NCBI GenBank assembly: GCA_965229695.1
Contig: OZ245921.1
Span: 3,534,001-3,598,000, forward strand
Source: JANSYL01 sp965229695
GTDB lineage: Bacteria > Pseudomonadota > Alphaproteobacteria > Rhodobacterales > Rhodobacteraceae
Length of the DNA stretch: 64,000 bases
Direction of reading: 5' to 3'
A program made the position numbers and the translations under genes. The notes beneath the pieces are model-generated. The model ran no database searches, was not told where the DNA came from, and saw only the letters and a list, made by a program, of their open reading frames with translations. Below are positions 9,075-17,364 of the stretch, piece after piece; the first letter of the stretch is position 1, and every line of letters starts with the position of its first letter.

Positions 9075-9451
9075 CCCTGCACCTCGCATTGTCCGGTGAA
9101 GGTACTGGTTTCGATCCGGCCCGAGGCAACCTGACGATGCTCCGTCAGTGCCGCCGCGCCATCCGCGGTGAGCGTGAAGAGCAAACGGCCCGCACCGTCA
9201 TCGAACAGCAGACCAAGCGGCGCGTTCTCGACGCTGGTCAATGGCACACCGGCCAGAGGTGCGCCATCGCGTTCAAACTCTGCCCCGGTTTCGGTCATTG
9301 ATAGATCGAAGGGGATGCCATCATGCGCCTCACACCCGATTTGGGGGGCACAGACGGCGGTGAAATTGCATTGGATCGCTTGGGCGCGCGCTTCAACAGC
9401 GACCAGCGCGCCAAGGCTCAGCGCTGTGTATAGAACCGCCACGGGCTTCAT
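9071..9451 (-). CDS. Small exported 4-cysteine protein, second paralogue in the liv operon
   Basis: 126 residues from ATG 9451, which overlaps the upstream stop as ATGA. The signal peptide MKPVAVLYTALSLGALVAVEARA is followed by QAIQCNFTAVC, then GC, with a final cysteine in FTGQCEVQG. The C-x5-C-x5-C...CE arrangement and a middle block (LLFTLTADGAAAL) match the downstream paralogue (LLTVEADGTALMTL). A longer in-frame version to 9502 lies inside the upstream gene and is rejected. Function unknown. Confidence 0.72.
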   Translation of the reverse strand: MKPVAVLYTALSLGALVAVEARAQAIQCNFTAVCAPQIGCEAHDGIPFDLSMTETGAEFERDGAPLAGVPLTSVENAPLGLLFDDGAGRLLFTLTADGAAALTEHRQVASGRIETSTFTGQCEVQG

Positions 9452-9846
9452 TCTTTGCCCGCCTCTCGGCAGATCATCATCAGCGTGCGCTGCTCGGACC
9501 AACCATTCACACCTTCGACCAACAAGCGCGCGGTGCCTTCGGTCTTTAGGATCAGGATGCCGTAAAGCTGCGGGCCAAGCTGGCCTCCAAAGACCAAATC
9601 GCCACCCGAGGTACGATCCAAAATGACGAGGCTTTCCGGCGCGCCGTCAAACGGGAACTGAATATTGCCGACGGTAATTCGTGCCTCAAACGCCTCATCC
9701 ATGTTGCGGCAACTGCCACCGCTGCAATCGAAATTCAGATCGCAGGCCAGCGTTACCGGATCAAGCAGGATATCGGCCTGAGCCATTGACGCAAAAGCCG
9801 CGAAGGCCGCGCTTGCCGCAAGGGTATTTGGGCGGGGCAAACGCAT
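9448..9846 (-). CDS. Small exported 4-cysteine protein, first paralogue in the liv operon
   Basis: 132 residues. ATG 9846 overlaps the livF stop (TGATG); a GTG three bases earlier is also possible. The signal peptide (LAASAAFAAFASMAQA) precedes DILLDPVTLACDLNFDC and SGGSC; the last cysteine is in MMICREAGKE. Cysteine spacing is C-x5-C-x4-C...C, one residue shorter than in the two following genes, and the middle shows a related block (ILILKTEGTARLLV). It is the most diverged of the three. Function unknown; export to the periplasm is supported by the signal sequence. Confidence 0.7.
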   Translation of the reverse strand: MRLPRPNTLAASAAFAAFASMAQADILLDPVTLACDLNFDCSGGSCRNMDEAFEARITVGNIQFPFDGAPESLVILDRTSGGDLVFGGQLGPQLYGILILKTEGTARLLVEGVNGWSEQRTLMMICREAGKE

Positions 9847-10670
9847 CACCCCCCCAAGAAGCTGCGCCGGACCTGTTCGTCGGCCAGCAGCTCTTTCCCG
9901 GTGCCGGTATGGGCGTTGCGGCCCTGAACCAAGACATAGCCTTTATCGGCAATCTCAAGGGCTTGCCGGGCGTTCTGTTCCACCATGAGGATCGGGATAC
10001 CGGTACGGCTGACCTCGATGATACGGTCGAACAGCTCGTCCATCACAATGGGCGACACGCCCGCTGTGGGTTCATCCAGCATCAGCACCTTGGGTTGGGT
10101 CATCAACGCCCGGCCCACGGCGACCTGCTGACGCTGGCCACCGGAAAGCTCGCCAGCCGCCTGGCGGCGCTTTTCTTTCAGGATCGGGAAGAGCGTATAA
10201 ATCTGCTCCATCGTGTCGCGAATATCGTCGCGGCGGATGAAAGCCCCCATCTCCAGGTTTTCTTCCACCGTCAGCGAGCCAAAAATGTTGTTGGTCTGCG
10301 GCACAAACCCCATGCCCTTGGCCACGCGCGCCTGAGGCGTGAGACCGGTGATATCCTCCCCATCCAGCCGCACAGAGCCCTGGCGGACATTCAACATCCC
10401 AAACACCGCCTTCATCGCGGTCGATTTGCCCGCCCCGTTGGGGCCCACGATCACCGCAATCTCCCCGGGGTTCACGGCGATGGTGCAATCATGCAGGATG
10501 TCTGGCCCGTTGCCATAGCCGCCCGTCATCGTGTCACCGATCAGAAACGCCTCGGAGGTGTGCATCGGGCGGTCGGTGCCTGGCGAGGAAACCAGCGTCG
10601 ACTGCCCCTCTTTCCGAGTGATGGAGGCATCTTTGTTGCCACGGTCGTCTTGGTAAGGATTGTCGCTCAC
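9846..10670 (-). CDS. livF: Branched-chain amino acid ABC transporter ATP-binding protein (LivF type)
   Basis: ABC ATPase of 274 residues with Walker A GPNGAGKST, signature LSGGQRQQVA and Walker B VLMLDEPTAG. It pairs with LivG to power the LivHM permease. It starts at GTG 10670, overlapping the livG stop as GTGA. Before the usual LivF beginning (near ...AFLIGDTMTGGYG) there is a ~40-residue polar N-terminal extension rich in Asp, Ser and Thr that typical ~235-residue LivF proteins lack; a start further inside cannot be excluded. Confidence 0.93.
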   Translation of the reverse strand: MSDNPYQDDRGNKDASITRKEGQSTLVSSPGTDRPMHTSEAFLIGDTMTGGYGNGPDILHDCTIAVNPGEIAVIVGPNGAGKSTAMKAVFGMLNVRQGSVRLDGEDITGLTPQARVAKGMGFVPQTNNIFGSLTVEENLEMGAFIRRDDIRDTMEQIYTLFPILKEKRRQAAGELSGGQRQQVAVGRALMTQPKVLMLDEPTAGVSPIVMDELFDRIIEVSRTGIPILMVEQNARQALEIADKGYVLVQGRNAHTGTGKELLADEQVRRSFLGG

Positions 10671-11458
10671 GCGCCCGCGGCCTCCAACTTATCTTTGTTT
10701 TTCAAGCCCGTGCCCAGATAAGCCTCGATCACCTGCTCATTGGCTTTGATCTCATCGAGCGTGCCTTCAGCCAACACCTTGCCCTCCGCCATACAGATCA
10801 CAGGGTCACAAAGCCGCCCGATGAAATCCATGTCGTGTTCGATCACGCAGAAGGTGTAGTTGCGTTCTTTGTTCAGGCGAATGATCGCATCGCCGATGGT
10901 GTTGAGCAGCGTGCGGTTCACGCCCGCGCCGACCTCATCCAAGAACACCATTTTGGCGTCGACCATCATCGTGCGACCCAGTTCCAGCAGCTTTTTCTGC
11001 CCGCCCGAGACTTGGCCCGCCGGATGATCGGCCAAATGTTCGATGGTCAGAAATTCCAGCACCTCATCCGCTTTGGCCTTTAAGGCGCGTTCTTCCTCGG
11101 CAATGCGACGGCGGCCAAACCAAGTGTTCCACAGGCTTTCACCCGACTGCCCTTCGGGCACCATCATCAGGTTTTCGCGGCAAGTCATGGAACTGAACTC
11201 ATGCGCAATCTGAAAGGTGCGCAGCAGGCCCTTGCCGAACAGCACATGCGGCTTAAGCCCGGTGATATCCTCACCATCCATCGTCACCCGGCCGGAGGTT
11301 GGCGGCAGCACGCCCGCGATCACATTAAAAAGTGTGGTTTTTCCGGCCCCGTTCGGACCGATCAGTCCGGTGATCGTTCCGGTCTGGATAGACAAGCTGG
11401 CCCCGTCAACCGCGTGAAACCCGCCAAAATGCTTGTGGACGTCTTCGACGACGATCAT
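10667..11458 (-). CDS. livG: Branched-chain amino acid ABC transporter ATP-binding protein (LivG type)
   Basis: 263-residue ABC ATPase with Walker A GPNGAGKTT, signature VSGGQKKLLELGR and Walker B MVFLDEVGAG, where EV replaces the more common EP; this is common in LivG. The extended C-terminal part with FCVIEHDMDFI (H-loop) is typical. It is separated from livJ by a terminator-like hairpin (11478-11507), so the ATPases and permeases are probably made at lower levels than the binding protein. Confidence 0.94.
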   Translation of the reverse strand: MIVVEDVHKHFGGFHAVDGASLSIQTGTITGLIGPNGAGKTTLFNVIAGVLPPTSGRVTMDGEDITGLKPHVLFGKGLLRTFQIAHEFSSMTCRENLMMVPEGQSGESLWNTWFGRRRIAEEERALKAKADEVLEFLTIEHLADHPAGQVSGGQKKLLELGRTMMVDAKMVFLDEVGAGVNRTLLNTIGDAIIRLNKERNYTFCVIEHDMDFIGRLCDPVICMAEGKVLAEGTLDEIKANEQVIEAYLGTGLKNKDKLEAAGA

Positions 11459-11477
11459 GCCCGCCAGCCCCCTTTAG

Positions 11478-11507
11478 AAAAAGCAGCCCGGTGGTATGCC
11501 GGGCTGC
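11478..11507 (-). terminator. Intrinsic terminator/attenuator between livJ and livG
   Basis: On the minus strand GCAGCCCGG-N7-CCGGGCTGC is followed directly by TTTTT. The 9-bp GC-rich stem lies just downstream of the livJ stop. In mid-operon it would let most transcripts end after livJ, giving an excess of binding protein over the membrane and ATPase subunits. Confidence 0.8.
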
Positions 11508-11530
11508 CCTTGTGGTTATTTATGATCTGA

Positions 11531-12718
11531 TTAGCGGAACTGCGCGGTGACGATTTCACCGCCTTCGATCTCGATCTCGCGATAGTTGCCGGCGCTTTCG
11601 CCAGCGCCCACCAGTTCAACCGCCGAAGCGCCGACATAATCGACATCTTCACCAGCCGCGATCAGTTCCAGCGCGCGGCCCAACTCACCCGGTTGGATCG
11701 GCTCACCCGGGGCGTTGGCGACATCCATGATATGCGCGGCGTAGTCACCCGGATCGGTGGAGCCTGCAGCCTGCATCGCCAGCAGGATCAGAGCGGCGGC
11801 GTCATAGCTTTCCTTGGCGAAGGGCGAGGTGCCATCGAAACCAGCCGCCTCGGCCATGCCGTGGAAGATTTCCGCACCTTCCGAGTCGGTGCCAGGATGC
11901 TGGCCGAACGACCCGTCGATGTCCGACCCAAAGTTGTCTGCCAGTGCCTGGCTGACCATGCCATCGGGGAAGACAAAGGTTTCAAACGCACCGGTGTCGA
12001 GGGCGGCTTGGATCACGCCCGAGCCGCCTTGGTCGACATAGCCCGCGACAACCAACGCTTCACCGCCAGCGGCGGCCAATGCGCCAACCTCGGCCGAGTA
12101 ATCGGCGCGGCCATCTTCGTGGGCGGCGACGAGGGTCACGGTGCCACCGGCAGCTTCAAACGCGGCGGCAAAGCTATCAGCCAGACCCAGGCCATAGTCG
12201 TTATTGGTGTAGGTCACGGCCACTTCGCTGATGCCGCGATCCATGATGACCGAGGCCATCACTTCACCCTGGCGCGCGTCCGACGGCGCGGTGCGGAAGA
12301 ACAGGCCATTGTCTTCGACGGTCGACAGCGCGGGCGAGGTTGCCGACGGCGACACCATCACCATGCCATTGGCCACAGCCACGTTCGACAGGATCGAGGT
12401 GGTCACACCGGAACAGTCGGCACCCACGATGCCGTCCACATTGTCGGCGGTCACAAGACGTTCAGCAGCGGCCTGGGCTGCGGCGCTATCGATGCAGGTC
12501 GAATCCGCGCGAACCGAAGTAACCGATGCACCGTCCATCAGGTTGCCGGATTCGGTAACCTCGGCCATCGCCAGTTCAGCACCATCGGCCATATGCGGGG
12601 TCAAAGATTCAATCGGGCCGGTGAAGCCCAGGATAACGCCAAGCGTCACATCCTCGGCATAGGCGGCACCGGTCACCGCCATGGTGGCCGCAGAGGCCAG
12701 CAGGATCTTTTTCATCAT
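11531..12718 (-). CDS. livJ: Branched-chain amino acid-type ABC transporter substrate-binding protein
   Basis: Periplasmic type I binding protein of 395 residues. The Sec signal peptide MMKKILLASAATMAVTGAAYA is cut before EDVTLGVILGFTGP. The mature part has the expected receptor fold (GTTAQAAAERLV-like region, AVTYTNNDYGLG hinge region). The ATG at 12718 has GGGAG upstream. It is the first gene of the liv operon. The ligand is probably a branched-chain or other neutral amino acid, but related receptors bind amides and other small molecules, so the ligand is inferred. Confidence 0.9.
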   Translation of the reverse strand: MMKKILLASAATMAVTGAAYAEDVTLGVILGFTGPIESLTPHMADGAELAMAEVTESGNLMDGASVTSVRADSTCIDSAAAQAAAERLVTADNVDGIVGADCSGVTTSILSNVAVANGMVMVSPSATSPALSTVEDNGLFFRTAPSDARQGEVMASVIMDRGISEVAVTYTNNDYGLGLADSFAAAFEAAGGTVTLVAAHEDGRADYSAEVGALAAAGGEALVVAGYVDQGGSGVIQAALDTGAFETFVFPDGMVSQALADNFGSDIDGSFGQHPGTDSEGAEIFHGMAEAAGFDGTSPFAKESYDAAALILLAMQAAGSTDPGDYAAHIMDVANAPGEPIQPGELGRALELIAAGEDVDYVGASAVELVGAGESAGNYREIEIEGGEIVTAQFR

Positions 12719-12753
12719 AGTCTCCCTGTGTGGATCGAAATCCGTTTGTTATG

Positions 12754-12774
12754 GGCCAAAGTTTAGCTTTGGCC
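12754..12774 (-). other. Stem-loop between dctM and livJ
   Basis: Perfect 8-bp inverted repeat GGCCAAAG-N5-CTTTGGCC in the 77-bp gap between the dctM stop and the livJ start. It has no T-run on either strand, so it may be a transcript end for dctM, a leader element of livJ mRNA, or an operator. The livJ promoter has to lie in or just before this short gap. Confidence 0.5.
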
Positions 12775-12795
12775 TGCGGCAATGAAAAGGGGCGC

Positions 12796-14232
12796 TTACA
12801 CCAGGGAAGGCAGCCACAATACGATCCCGGGAAAAGCGATTAAAACCGCAACGGTCAGCACATCTGCCCCAAAAAACGGCGTCGCGCCTTTGAACACATC
12901 CTGCACCCCGATATCGAGTTTGCTGTCTTTCGCGACACCGGCCACGACGAAACAGTTCAATCCAATGGGCGGCGTAATAAGACAAAGCTCGGCCATTTTG
13001 ACCACGATGATCCCGAACCAAATCGCGCATTCCTCAGCCGTCATGCCAAAGGCCGACATTTCGCGGGTCACATCCGGGCCACCATTGAGCGCGATGATCG
13101 CGGGGAAGGTGATGGGCAGCGTTAGGATCAACATCCCAATCGCATCCATGAACATGCCCAAGATCACATAGACCAGCAGGATGCACAGCAGGATCACATA
13201 AGGAGAGTATTCCAACCCGCTGATGAACAAGGCGAAATTATCCGGCAGCTGCGCGAAACCCAAGAAACGCACATAGATCAGAACACCCCAGATCATCGCA
13301 AAGATCATCGCGGTCAGCTTCGCGGCCTCCATCAAGGCCGAGCTTAGCTGTGCCCATTTCATGCCCTTCCAGAGCGCCATGAGCAGGACAACAAAGGCGC
13401 CCAAAGCCCCGGCCTCGGTCGGGGTGGCCCAGGCGCCGTCTTCGCCCCGGTAATAGATCGAAAAGATGATGATGAAGACCACAAACAAGATCGGCAGCGC
13501 GCCGGGCAGGCTTTCAAAACGCTCTTTCCAGGTAAATCCTGTGACCGGCGGCCCGAGATTGGGGCGCGTTTTGGCCAGGCCAATCACCAGCCCGGCATAG
13601 ATAATCGCCGAAACAAAGCCCGGAATGAAGCCTGCCAATAACAGTTTGCCAACGCTTTCTTCGACAATGATCGCGTAGATGACCAAAATCGCCGACGGTG
13701 GGATCAGACTGGCCAGTGTACCGCCTGCGGCGACCACGCCTGCGGCAAAGGCTTTGTCATAGTTGAGCTTCAGCATTTCGGGGATGGCGATGCGCGCGAA
13801 CACCGCTGAGGTCGCAACCGAGGCGCCCGACACGGCCGCAAAGCCCGCCGTGGCAAAGACCGTCGACACCCCCAAGCCGCCCGGCAGCCAGCCAACCCAC
13901 CGCTTCGCCGCCTCGAACAAGGCCCGCGTCAGCCCGGCGTAATAGGCCAGATAGCCGATCAGGATGAAGGTGGGGATCAGGCTGAGCGCATACCCCGTGG
14001 ATTTTGAATGCGGCACCTGTCCCGCCAGCTTCAGCGCCGTGACCAGCCCCCGGTCAAACCCTTGGCGTTGCATGAAAAAAGCACAGAGCCCCAGGATGCC
14101 GACGAAGGCCGCAGCAAAGGCCACGCGCACGCCGATCAGGACCAAAAGCAGCAACAGTCCCGACAGCCACAGCGACACCGTGAAGATATCCACGCCATCT
14201 AATAGGGCGCGCATGTCGATGAATTGATCCAT
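12796..14232 (-). CDS. dctM: TRAP transporter large permease (DctM family)
   Basis: 478-residue protein with about 12 hydrophobic helices, the sodium-driven transport subunit of a tripartite ATP-independent periplasmic transporter. Family segments include GVSTVFATAGFAAVSGASVATSA and ASLIPPSAILVIYAIIVEES. It lies 60 bp downstream of dctQ in a dctPQM operon. It is somewhat longer than typical (~425) owing to a larger central loop before the second half. TRAP systems usually carry carboxylates. Confidence 0.93.
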   Translation of the reverse strand: MDQFIDMRALLDGVDIFTVSLWLSGLLLLLVLIGVRVAFAAAFVGILGLCAFFMQRQGFDRGLVTALKLAGQVPHSKSTGYALSLIPTFILIGYLAYYAGLTRALFEAAKRWVGWLPGGLGVSTVFATAGFAAVSGASVATSAVFARIAIPEMLKLNYDKAFAAGVVAAGGTLASLIPPSAILVIYAIIVEESVGKLLLAGFIPGFVSAIIYAGLVIGLAKTRPNLGPPVTGFTWKERFESLPGALPILFVVFIIIFSIYYRGEDGAWATPTEAGALGAFVVLLMALWKGMKWAQLSSALMEAAKLTAMIFAMIWGVLIYVRFLGFAQLPDNFALFISGLEYSPYVILLCILLVYVILGMFMDAIGMLILTLPITFPAIIALNGGPDVTREMSAFGMTAEECAIWFGIIVVKMAELCLITPPIGLNCFVVAGVAKDSKLDIGVQDVFKGATPFFGADVLTVAVLIAFPGIVLWLPSLV

Positions 14233-14292
14233 TACAGGCGGCGTCCCAATTTGGCAGGGTGGGGGGGGGCGTTTTTTTGAAAAGATGAAAGC

Positions 14293-14928
14293 TTAGCCAT
14301 CTTTGGCTCCGCTGACCGTTTCAGCCTCACGCGAGGCGACGCTCATCGCGTCTTCGGGTAAGGGCACAGCCACAGGTTTTGAGTCGCCGGTTTTGAGCGC
14401 GCGGGAATAAGCCCAAAGTTGCAGTGCCAGGCGCAGTGCCAAAAGCGCAAGCGCGACGGGAACCAGCAGTTTTGCGGGCCAGGTCGGTAGGCCGATATCG
14501 ATCGAGCTGTCGGTTGACCAAAGCGGGCTGCCCCAATCAAAGCTGCGCAGGAAATGGTGCCAGGAGCCATAGACCAATCCGATGGCCACGATCAGCATAA
14601 ACAATGTCGAAAGCCATTCGAACGCCCAAAGCACGCGACCCTTCAGCCGCATCACCAGGATATCCATGCGGATATGGCCGCCTTCACGCTGGCAATAGGC
14701 CAGGCCTAGAAAGGCGAAAATGGCCATCAATTGCTCGGTCCAATCGACATAGCCATAGACCGGCGCGTTCAAAAGCTTGCGCCCCAAAACGTTCACCACG
14801 GCCATGAAGACCAGCAGGAAAATCACCACCCCACCGGCCAGGTTTAGGCGCGATTCGAGTGCAAGGACCGCGCGATCAATGCGTGACAGCCGCGTATCGT
14901 CGCTGAGGACAGAGGAAGAAGTGGCCAA
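14293..14928 (-). CDS. dctQ: TRAP transporter small permease (DctQ family)
   Basis: 211 residues with four hydrophobic helices (for example VVIFLLVFMAVVNVLG and LLVPVALALLALRLAL), the small membrane subunit that anchors DctM. No ATG is available near the expected N-terminus; the frame opens with TTG at 14928, so the start is rare and not certain, and no strong Shine-Dalgarno is seen. It follows the stem-loop after dctP. The C-terminal ~35 residues are a charged cytoplasmic tail. Confidence 0.85.
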   Translation of the reverse strand: MATSSSVLSDDTRLSRIDRAVLALESRLNLAGGVVIFLLVFMAVVNVLGRKLLNAPVYGYVDWTEQLMAIFAFLGLAYCQREGGHIRMDILVMRLKGRVLWAFEWLSTLFMLIVAIGLVYGSWHHFLRSFDWGSPLWSTDSSIDIGLPTWPAKLLVPVALALLALRLALQLWAYSRALKTGDSKPVAVPLPEDAMSVASREAETVSGAKDG

Positions 14929-14950
14929 AGATCAGTGCCTTATTGTGGAA

Positions 14951-14976
14951 GGCCCCGCCCGGTTCGTGGCGGGGCC
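14951..14976 (-). terminator. Stem-loop between dctP and dctQ
   Basis: Minus strand GGCCCCGCC-N8-GGCGGGGCC, a 9-bp GC-only stem 9 bp after the dctP stop, followed by TTCC rather than a full T-run. It probably stabilises the dctP message or partly ends transcription, giving more binding protein than permease, as at livJ and pstS. Confidence 0.65.
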
Positions 14977-14984
14977 AATCCTGA

Positions 14985-15998
14985 TCAGTTACCGGCGCGC
15001 ATATCGGCCAAGGTCGAATGCACCAGGTCGTAAAGCTCCTGGGCTGGCATGCCTTGGGCGCTCATATCGTCGATCCAAGCTTGGTGGATCGGCGCGGCCT
15101 GCTCGGCCAGACCGGCCAGCGTTTCGTCGGGGATGGTCACGGTTTCAACACCGCGTTCTTCAAGAACGGTCGCCCAACGATCCAGCAGTTCACCATAGTT
15201 GGCCAGGTAATGGTCAATCGCGCCTTCGACCGCGTTGTCGAGCGCTGCGCGATGTTCATCCGAGAGCGACTCGTAAGCATCGATATTCACCACCACCGGG
15301 CAGTTCACGGTGCCGGGGTTCAGGTTCTCGGTCCACCAATCGGCAATGTCGATGGTGCGGAAGCTCAGATGCGCGTGCTGTGCAAAGGCCACGGTATCAA
15401 CCACGCCCGATTCCATCGCGTTATAGGCCTCGGATGAAGTGACGGAGGTCGGGACGCCACCCACGGCACTGAACAGCTCGCCCAAACCACCGGTGGCGCG
15501 GACGCGCATCCCGTCCATTTCTTCCAAGGTGTCGCGCGGCTCACCGGTGCCGACGAGGTTGTATTGCGGCATGGGCGAGGTCATCAGCATCATCGCGTTC
15601 CACTGCGCCATTTCTTCGGTCACGGCGGGGTGGGCATAAACGGCGTGGCTGACGGCAACCTCTTCTTCCAGGTTGCTCACGCCCATAAAGGGCAGTTCCA
15701 GCACGGTGATGGCCCGGTTCTTGTCGCGGTGATACCCGGCGCAGAACTGGGCCATTTCGAAGGCACCGATGGAAATCCCATCCAGATTTTCGCGGTTCGA
15801 GCTAAGGCCACCATAGCTGATATTCATGGTGAACTCGCCATTCGTGGCCTCAGCCACAGCATCCGCCAAATGATGCACATGTTCGGTAAAGGCGCGGCGC
15901 TGGCCCCAAAGCGACACGTTCCACTCGGTCGCCAAGGCTTCGCCCACAAAGGTCAAGGAAAGAACCGCCCCAATGGCGGTTGTCGATAGCTTTTTCAT
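14985..15998 (-). CDS. dctP: TRAP transporter substrate-binding protein (DctP family)
   Basis: 337-residue periplasmic receptor with signal peptide MKKLSTTAIGAVLSLTFVGEALA. The conserved Arg that grips the ligand carboxylate is in DGMRVRATGG, and the following Ser/Glu region (TSSEAYNAMESGVVD) fits the family. The ligand is unknown. It is 162 bp downstream of allantoicase on the same strand, so a ureide-related carboxylate such as allantoate or ureidoglycolate is a reasonable but unproven guess. Confidence 0.92.
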   Translation of the reverse strand: MKKLSTTAIGAVLSLTFVGEALATEWNVSLWGQRRAFTEHVHHLADAVAEATNGEFTMNISYGGLSSNRENLDGISIGAFEMAQFCAGYHRDKNRAITVLELPFMGVSNLEEEVAVSHAVYAHPAVTEEMAQWNAMMLMTSPMPQYNLVGTGEPRDTLEEMDGMRVRATGGLGELFSAVGGVPTSVTSSEAYNAMESGVVDTVAFAQHAHLSFRTIDIADWWTENLNPGTVNCPVVVNIDAYESLSDEHRAALDNAVEGAIDHYLANYGELLDRWATVLEERGVETVTIPDETLAGLAEQAAPIHQAWIDDMSAQGMPAQELYDLVHSTLADMRAGN

Positions 15999-16159
15999 GA
16001 TGTCCTCCCAGACTTGCGGCCGGTTTTGATTTGGCCGCTTGGCGCGCAGATTAGCCGCGACAATCTGGCAATGCCAAGTCCCGAATTGCGAGAGCGGTCA
16101 GAGAATCTGACCAAATCTGACAGGATTAGCAGCTTTGGGTTGAATTCGGCGCGCGCAAA

Positions 16160-17179
16160 TCAGGCCGCGGTGGTGCCGAACAGCCGCAACCGCGACACGC
16201 CACCATCGGGAAAGATGTTAAAGCGCACATGGGTGACCGGGCCCAGTTTGATCAACTCATCCCGGTAGCGATGTTCAGCATCGGGCCCCAGTTTTTGGGC
16301 AGGCAGCAGATCCTGCCAAAACATCGAGTCCGTGATCAGAGCGTCGGTTAACCCATCCCCAAAATTCCGCAAATCTGCCGCCTGGATCGAGGCGCTATCG
16401 GGGTAATTGCCCTTGAAATGCGCGGTGTCGATCAGGGCCTTTTCAATCTCGCCCCGCGCGCCCAAGGCGATGATCATCCAGTCATAGCCAGGTTCCCGGC
16501 GGCGGCGAGTTTCCCACCCGTCGCCCATATTCACCCCGCGGCCCGGCGCCAAAAGACGCATGTAATCGCCGTAATGGGCATCCGAGAACCCCAGGATACG
16601 CCCGCCGTTCAGCGCGGCGGCCAGATCAATTTCACCCTTTGCATCCGCCTCGGCCAGTTCTGGCACGCCAAAGACGCGAAGCCGCGCAATGCCACCGTCG
16701 GGGTAGATGTGGATGCGCAAATGGGTCCAGCTTTCGTAGCTATCGCATTTGAAATAGTGATGCGACGAGGGGCCCAGGGGTTTGTGTGTCAGGATGTTGA
16801 CCCAACGCTGATCCTCGGGCGGCAGGTCGCCCGCAAAGGTGCAGGCCTCGATCTTGCAAGCCGGCGCGTAATTGCCGGTGAAATGCGCGGTGTCGACATC
16901 AAAGCCGATAACGCGGCCCGGCCCTGCCAGCTTGATGATTGCCATATCATGCCCGCCATCGCGGCGGCGTTGGGTTTCCCACCCATCCATCCATTTGCCG
17001 TGATCATCGAACTTGCCTTCGATGAAAACCGGATCGGCATCCGACAGCATCCGGTCAAGCGGCGCGAAAAACTGATTGGTCGACCAAATCGCCTTTGCCC
17101 CAAGCCCGGCCGAGGCCAGATTGATGCCGGTTCGCGCAAATAGCGGGATATCGGGGTTCAGGCTTTCGATACTGGTCAT
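16160..17179 (-). CDS. alc: Allantoicase
   Basis: Converts allantoate to ureidoglycolate and urea in purine degradation. The 339-residue protein has the family's two-repeat build: DGWETQRRRDGGHD (first half) and DGWETRRRREPGYD (second half), each followed by a DTAHFxGNY segment, and two PDGGxxRLRxFG ends. I start it at ATG 17179 (MTSIESLNP) rather than 17197. It is divergent from the urate oxidase gene puuD, with ~185 bp between them, so both may share control. Allantoinase and a ureidoglycolate enzyme are not in the window. Confidence 0.93.
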   Translation of the reverse strand: MTSIESLNPDIPLFARTGINLASAGLGAKAIWSTNQFFAPLDRMLSDADPVFIEGKFDDHGKWMDGWETQRRRDGGHDMAIIKLAGPGRVIGFDVDTAHFTGNYAPACKIEACTFAGDLPPEDQRWVNILTHKPLGPSSHHYFKCDSYESWTHLRIHIYPDGGIARLRVFGVPELAEADAKGEIDLAAALNGGRILGFSDAHYGDYMRLLAPGRGVNMGDGWETRRRREPGYDWMIIALGARGEIEKALIDTAHFKGNYPDSASIQAADLRNFGDGLTDALITDSMFWQDLLPAQKLGPDAEHRYRDELIKLGPVTHVRFNIFPDGGVSRLRLFGTTAA

Positions 17180-17364
17180 GGGGCCTCGCAAGCGCACGCC
17201 GGTGGCGCGAAAAGGCGCCGGGGCGGAGTGCTTTGAAATGCAGCAGATGATCAGGGATTAAGCGGCTTTGGGGGCAAAGGGCAAGGGGCAGGGGCGTCAT
17301 GGCTTGCGCATGGGGCCAGAAATGCCTCAAATCCCGGCATCTGATCGGATGTGAGGCGCTTGCC

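Noticed and set aside
11693..12766. Plus-strand frame of 357 codons opposite livJ
   Set aside because: Antisense of a well-supported binding protein with signal peptide; no ribosome site and His/Arg/Gly-rich composition typical of GC-rich shadow frames.
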